NCBI GenBank assembly: GCA_031276615.1
Contig: JAISND010000143.1
Location: 1-9,343, forward strand
Length of the DNA: 9,343 nucleotides
Direction: 5' to 3'
From: Treponema sp.
GTDB lineage: Bacteria > Spirochaetota > Spirochaetia > Treponematales > Breznakiellaceae
The notes under the pieces were generated by a model. It was not told the DNA's origin. It worked only from the letters and a program-made list of their open reading frames with translations, and ran no database searches. Numbering within the stretch: position 1 is the first letter of the stretch; every line of letters starts with the position of its first letter. A program made the translations under genes and the position numbers. Positions 6,654 through 9,343 of this stretch are shown in pieces.

Positions 6654-7916
6654 TCACGGAAACACGATGCTTTGACGTTTCCGCAGCCTTAAAAGAAGCG
6701 CCAGCAGGATGACGCCGTATAAAACGCAACTTCTGTATCCCCAGGCGGCGCCGATGAAGCGGTTTGTCAGGCCGATGAGAAACTGGAGTATCCCGTTAAG
6801 CGAAAAGGCAATGATGATGATTGCGCTGCCGGCGGCCTGGGCGCCCTTTCCGAATACGCCGATGCCCATTGCGAGAATTGTGGGAAAGGCTATTCCCAGA
6901 AAAAGTCCGGTGAACGGCAGAATCCGGACCCCGCCGCGGCCGAGCGAAAAACCGGCAGTCAAAATAAAAACGGTGATGACGATGGCGAAAAAAACGCTCC
7001 GGAGATACCCTGCCCTTTCAATCAGAAACCCGCTTAACAGGCGGGAAATGGTAAAGAGCAAAAAATAGGTCGAAATGAACGTGGCGCCGCCGGTTCTGGG
7101 ATCCATGCCGAAAACATCAAGCAGATAAAGGCCGCTCCAGTTGGTGGCGCCGTATTCCAGCGCGTTGACAAACCCAAGGCAGATGCCGAAGCGCCAGACA
7201 AGCGGATGGGTAATTGCCCAGCGGAAGCTGTACTTTGTTCCGGTGTCACCTGGAGGGGACGCGGTTTCTTCGCCGCTTCCGGAGGGGATTTCCGCGGGCG
7301 CTCCGGCGGTTTTATTTCCTTCGGCCGGGCTAAAGACAAAAGTGGCAAGGGCCATAACAAGAACGGGGACAAGACCGGCAAGGTAGATACCCTGCCAGCC
7401 GAGGGCCGGGACGCCGGCGACAAGGCCGCCGAACCAGGGGCCTATGGTTGCGCCGATGCCGTAAAAAAAGTGGAGCAGATTCATCATAAGGGCCGAATTT
7501 TTCGTAAAGGTTCTTATACCGATACCGTTGAGGGTGATTTCAAAAAACCCCAAGCCGAACTGGATGAGAAGAATAAAACCGGCGGCAGTCCAATAGGCTC
7601 CCGAAAAACGGAAGAGAGCCATTCCCGCAAAGACCATGCCAAAGCCCAAAAGTATCGACTTTCTGAAACCGGCGCGGTTGAGAAGTATGCCGGATATTGT
7701 ACAGGAAAGAACCATGATAACCTGGACAAACAGAACCAGCAGTCCCTGCTGACTGTAGGAGGCGCCGTAACTGGTTTTTATAAGAGGATAGATAATTCCC
7801 CGTATGGTCTGTACAAAACCATAGAGAACCATATTCCCATAAATAACGAACAAGAGACTCGCGTAAGCACGCCGCTGCATATGAAGGAGTGTAACTTTTA
7901 TGGACAGTTGATACAA
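6654..7916 (-). CDS. Major facilitator superfamily transporter, fucose-permease-like
   Basis: The protein is about 420 residues with roughly twelve hydrophobic segments in two halves, the MFS layout. The motif-A-like loop GILLNRAGFRKS lies at residues 76-87 and its counterpart GFLIERAGYLRS at 296-307. NLLHFFYGIGATIGP (146-160) and LEYGATNWSGLYL (253-265) resemble conserved segments of the FucP / sugar:proton symporter group, but the substrate is not readable. The central loop (about 197-228) is rich in Gly, Ala, Pro, Ser and Glu. The start is uncertain. The longest frame begins at TTG 7916 with a weak AAGG before it, while an ATG at 7880 gives MQRRAYASLLF just ahead of the first membrane segment, but with no ribosome site. 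The gene converges on the ABC operon and diverges from the gene at 7943. It may be unrelated to either. Confidence 0.88.
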   Translation of the reverse strand: MYQLSIKVTLLHMQRRAYASLLFVIYGNMVLYGFVQTIRGIIYPLIKTSYGASYSQQGLLVLFVQVIMVLSCTISGILLNRAGFRKSILLGFGMVFAGMALFRFSGAYWTAAGFILLIQFGLGFFEITLNGIGIRTFTKNSALMMNLLHFFYGIGATIGPWFGGLVAGVPALGWQGIYLAGLVPVLVMALATFVFSPAEGNKTAGAPAEIPSGSGEETASPPGDTGTKYSFRWAITHPLVWRFGICLGFVNALEYGATNWSGLYLLDVFGMDPRTGGATFISTYFLLFTISRLLSGFLIERAGYLRSVFFAIVITVFILTAGFSLGRGGVRILPFTGLFLGIAFPTILAMGIGVFGKGAQAAGSAIIIIAFSLNGILQFLIGLTNRFIGAAWGYRSCVLYGVILLALLLRLRKRQSIVFP

Positions 7917-7917
7917 T
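7909..7917 (+). promoter_or_regulatory. Candidate extended -10 promoter for the gene at 7943
   Basis: TGATACAAT combines a TG extension with a -10 box TACAAT (7912-7917), one mismatch from consensus. It would start transcription near 7924, about 19 bases before the ATG at 7943. An alternative reading is -35 TTGATA (7908-7913), 17 bases, then -10 TACACT (7931-7936), which would make the message practically leaderless. Either way the site overlaps the 5' end of the divergent MFS gene. Confidence 0.35.
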
Positions 7918-7942
7918 AGGCCTTGATGTTTACACTGTTGGT

Positions 7943-8662
7943 ATGACTAGGGGAATTTTAATCGCGGGAAACGAATCCACCCTCAGCCAGGCTATTGAAG
8001 CGGAAGCGGCAAAACGGGTGGAGCATTTTGCCATTGCCCTGATACCGAACCGCCTTTCCGATCCGGTCAGGACTTCTCCGTTTGCCGGAGCGGCGGATGA
8101 TCCTTCCGGCGCGGCTTCTCCGGCAAAAACATCCGTCGACACGGCGCGGCTTCCCCTGCAGTGGAACCCGGGAAGTCCCATCTCGGCGCGCGCCCTGGTG
8201 CTTGCCTCGGAAAGCCGGCTGGAACATACCGACGAGGCGATTCTGATTTGTGCTCCGCCTTCGATCCGCCGCGCCGCCGCCGAACTTTCCATGACCGATA
8301 TAGAAATTCTGGTAAACGATCATGTCAAAGCCTGGTTTTCCCTGGTCAGGGAACTGGCGGCCCTTTTCAGGGCGCGGCGTTCGGGGATTCTGGCGCTTGT
8401 GTATTCGGAACTCGGCCCGGGCGGCGGAAAGGACGATGCCGCGGATATTCTCGGCCCCTCGGCGCTTGCGTCCTTCCGCGCCTTTACCCGGAGTCTTCTG
8501 GCATCCGCTTCCGGCGAACCGTATCTTACCCTGGGTTTTTCCGGCTCGGACGCGGGAGATGAAGCGGGTTTCGCCTCTTTCATTTTCAGAATTCTTGACG
8601 AAGGCAACAGGCGGAACAACGGCAGACTGCACAAGTACGGAAAGCTCGGCATTTTCAGATAG
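7943..8662 (+). CDS. Uncharacterised protein with degenerate short-chain-dehydrogenase-like fold
   Basis: The protein is 239 residues, with no signal peptide or membrane segment. No family is recognised outright. The order of elements resembles a Rossmann short-chain dehydrogenase. A first strand GILIAGN (4-10) leads into a helix, FAIALIP (29-35) is a second strand, and AILICAPP (99-106) sits where the NNAG strand would be. A long helix runs over about 124-145, GILALVYSE (148-156) fits strand five, and SALASFRAFTRSLLAS (173-188) fits the active-site helix, followed by PYLTLGFSG. The glycine-rich TGxxxGIG is reduced to GNESTLS and no YxxxK pair is present, so normal oxidoreductase activity is doubtful. 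Residues 40-66 are Ala/Pro/Ser/Gly-rich. No Shine-Dalgarno precedes the ATG. The fold call is inference. That it is a real gene is supported by its open length and by strand patterning better than the antisense frame. Confidence 0.6.
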   Translation: MTRGILIAGNESTLSQAIEAEAAKRVEHFAIALIPNRLSDPVRTSPFAGAADDPSGAASPAKTSVDTARLPLQWNPGSPISARALVLASESRLEHTDEAILICAPPSIRRAAAELSMTDIEILVNDHVKAWFSLVRELAALFRARRSGILALVYSELGPGGGKDDAADILGPSALASFRAFTRSLLASASGEPYLTLGFSGSDAGDEAGFASFIFRILDEGNRRNNGRLHKYGKLGIFR

Positions 8663-8711
8663 CGTCATTTTCAGACAGCGGCCTTTTCGGACAGCGGTTG
8701 ACAGGATAGCG
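8650..8711 (+). repeat. Imperfect 16-bp tandem repeat at the 3' end of the preceding gene
   Basis: Copies read CATTTTCAGATAGCGT (8650-8665), CATTTTCAGACAGCGG (8666-8681) and CCTTTTCGGACAGCGG (8682-8697). A decayed fourth follows (GACAGGATAGCG, about 8700-8711). The first copy contains the stop codon TAG (8660-8662) of the gene before it. The period is not a multiple of three, so this is a noncoding tail repeat and not a protein repeat. Confidence 0.65.
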
Positions 8712-8721
8712 CCTCACGGAA

Positions 8722-8748
8722 GGCGGCTTTCCGCCGCGGACAGCCGCC
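8722..8748. terminator. GC-rich hairpin between convergent genes, possible weak bidirectional terminator
   Basis: GGCGG (8722-8726), CTTT, CCGCC (8731-8735) can form a tight five-pair hairpin. A longer alternative pairs GGCGGC (8722-8727) with GCCGCC (8743-8748). It lies between two convergent genes and just past the stop of purL on the minus strand. No U-run follows on either strand, so intrinsic termination is only a guess. Confidence 0.25.
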
Positions 8749-8752
8749 GGTC

Positions 8753-9343
8753 TTACCGGAAATACTTTACCCCCGCTTCAAAAATATTCTGTCTTTTGTT
8801 TCCCGGAATATTGACGTGAACAAATTCGCCCCGGCGTTCCGAATGTCCCATCTTGCCGAGAATCCTGCCGTCGGGGCTGGTTAAGCCCTCAATGGCAAAA
8901 TCCGATCCGTTGGGATTGTCCGGCTCATGTTCCGCCGGGCTTCCCGCGGCGTCAACATAACAGAAGGGAACCTGTCCCTTTCTGAAAAGTTCCTCCCCTT
9001 CTTCCTTTCGTATAACGAGCCGGCCTTCCCCGTGGCTTACGGGCAGAACGTGAACGCTTCCCGGTTCTTCCAGGGCAAGCCAGGGCGAGATTCTTGACAT
9101 GACCCTGGTACGCACCATGCGGGAAACATGGCGGCCGATACGGTTAAAGGTGAGGGCCGGGCTGCCGGCGCCGGCCTCGCGGCAGGAGCCGTAGGGAACC
9201 AGCCCCAGTTTGATCAGAGCCTGGAAGCCGTTGCAGATTCCAAGCATAAGACCGTCCCGCCTTTCAAGAAATTCGCCGACCGCGTCCGCAACGGCGGGCG
9301 CGCGGAACACGTTGGCTATGAATTTTCCCGATCCGTCCGGCTC
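8753..9343 (-). CDS. purL: Phosphoribosylformylglycinamidine synthase, C-terminal glutaminase domain (partial)
   Basis: Only the last 196 codons are visible. The frame runs off the right edge, starting EPDGSGKFIAN, and stops with TAA at 8753-8755. The domain is the class I glutamine amidotransferase end of the large, single-chain FGAR amidotransferase of purine synthesis. It releases ammonia from glutamine for conversion of formylglycinamide ribotide to the amidine. The nucleophile is the Cys in GLMLGICNGFQALIKLG (codon at 9233-9235). The late MGHSERRGE supplies the His and Glu of the triad, and LPVSHGEGR is a conserved family segment. The GICNGFQ wording is typical of the clostridial/treponemal long PurL clade (from memory of the family). 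There is no sign of breakage. The gene is housekeeping and marks the edge of the accessory transport region. Confidence 0.93.
   Translation of the reverse strand, partial: EPDGSGKFIANVFRAPAVADAVGEFLERRDGLMLGICNGFQALIKLGLVPYGSCREAGAGSPALTFNRIGRHVSRMVRTRVMSRISPWLALEEPGSVHVLPVSHGEGRLVIRKEEGEELFRKGQVPFCYVDAAGSPAEHEPDNPNGSDFAIEGLTSPDGRILGKMGHSERRGEFVHVNIPGNKRQNIFEAGVKYFR

Noticed and set aside
5951..6712. Long plus-strand frame overlapping the free permease
   Set aside because: Its product is Arg/Pro/Gly-rich with no domain sense. It is the out-of-frame shadow of a clear membrane protein in GC-rich DNA.
7206..7919. Plus-strand frame opposite the MFS gene
   Set aside because: Its composition is charged and low-complexity with no recognisable motif, while the minus strand encodes a coherent membrane protein.
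7958..8668. Minus-strand frame opposite the dehydrogenase-like gene
   Set aside because: It is rich in Arg, Gly and Ser without strand/helix order. The plus-strand frame shows regular alternating hydrophobic patterns, so the plus strand is preferred, though not with certainty.

Overview
The window looks like part of a bacterial chromosome of moderately high GC. The best guess is a spirochaete of the Treponema / termite-gut treponeme type. The hints are the style of the exported binding protein (signal peptide ending in FA followed by GGGK), the clostridial/treponemal-style PurL glutaminase end (GICNGFQ), and the mix of TRAP and CUT2 transporters. This assignment is inference from style, not a search result.

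Layout. (1) 1-541: 3' end of a TRAP transporter large permease (DctM family). A small alpha/beta-hydrolase esterase with an intact Ser-Asp-His triad follows at 548-1336. (2) 1351-1400: a strong sigma70-like promoter (TTGACG, 17 bp, TATTAT) and a small dyad/hairpin. (3) 1420-6614: a tightly packed four-gene operon. It encodes a periplasmic sugar-type binding protein, a metal-dependent cyclase/amidohydrolase (PF04199 type), an unusual single polypeptide carrying two RbsA-like ATPase domains fused to an RbsC-like permease, and a second free RbsC-like permease. Two junctions are ATGA overlaps and the third is a 13-base gap. (4) 6654-7916, minus strand: a major facilitator transporter resembling the fucose-permease group. 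(5) 7943-8662, plus strand, divergent from the MFS gene: a protein of unknown function that looks like a degenerate short-chain dehydrogenase fold. (6) 8650-8711: imperfect 16-bp tandem repeats, then GC-rich hairpins. (7) 8753-9343, minus strand: C-terminal glutaminase domain of phosphoribosylformylglycinamidine synthase (PurL), running off the right edge.

How the genes fit together. The operon encodes a complete CUT2-type importer: binding protein, two ATPase domains on one chain, and two different permease halves. The enzyme embedded between binding protein and ATPase belongs to a family that hydrolyses amides or lactone-like rings, so the imported compound, or something derived from it, is probably its substrate. 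The substrate cannot be read from the sequence. The fused ATPase-permease, paired with one free permease, is the most unusual part of the window. No RNA genes, CRISPR arrays, insertion sequences or prophage genes were seen.
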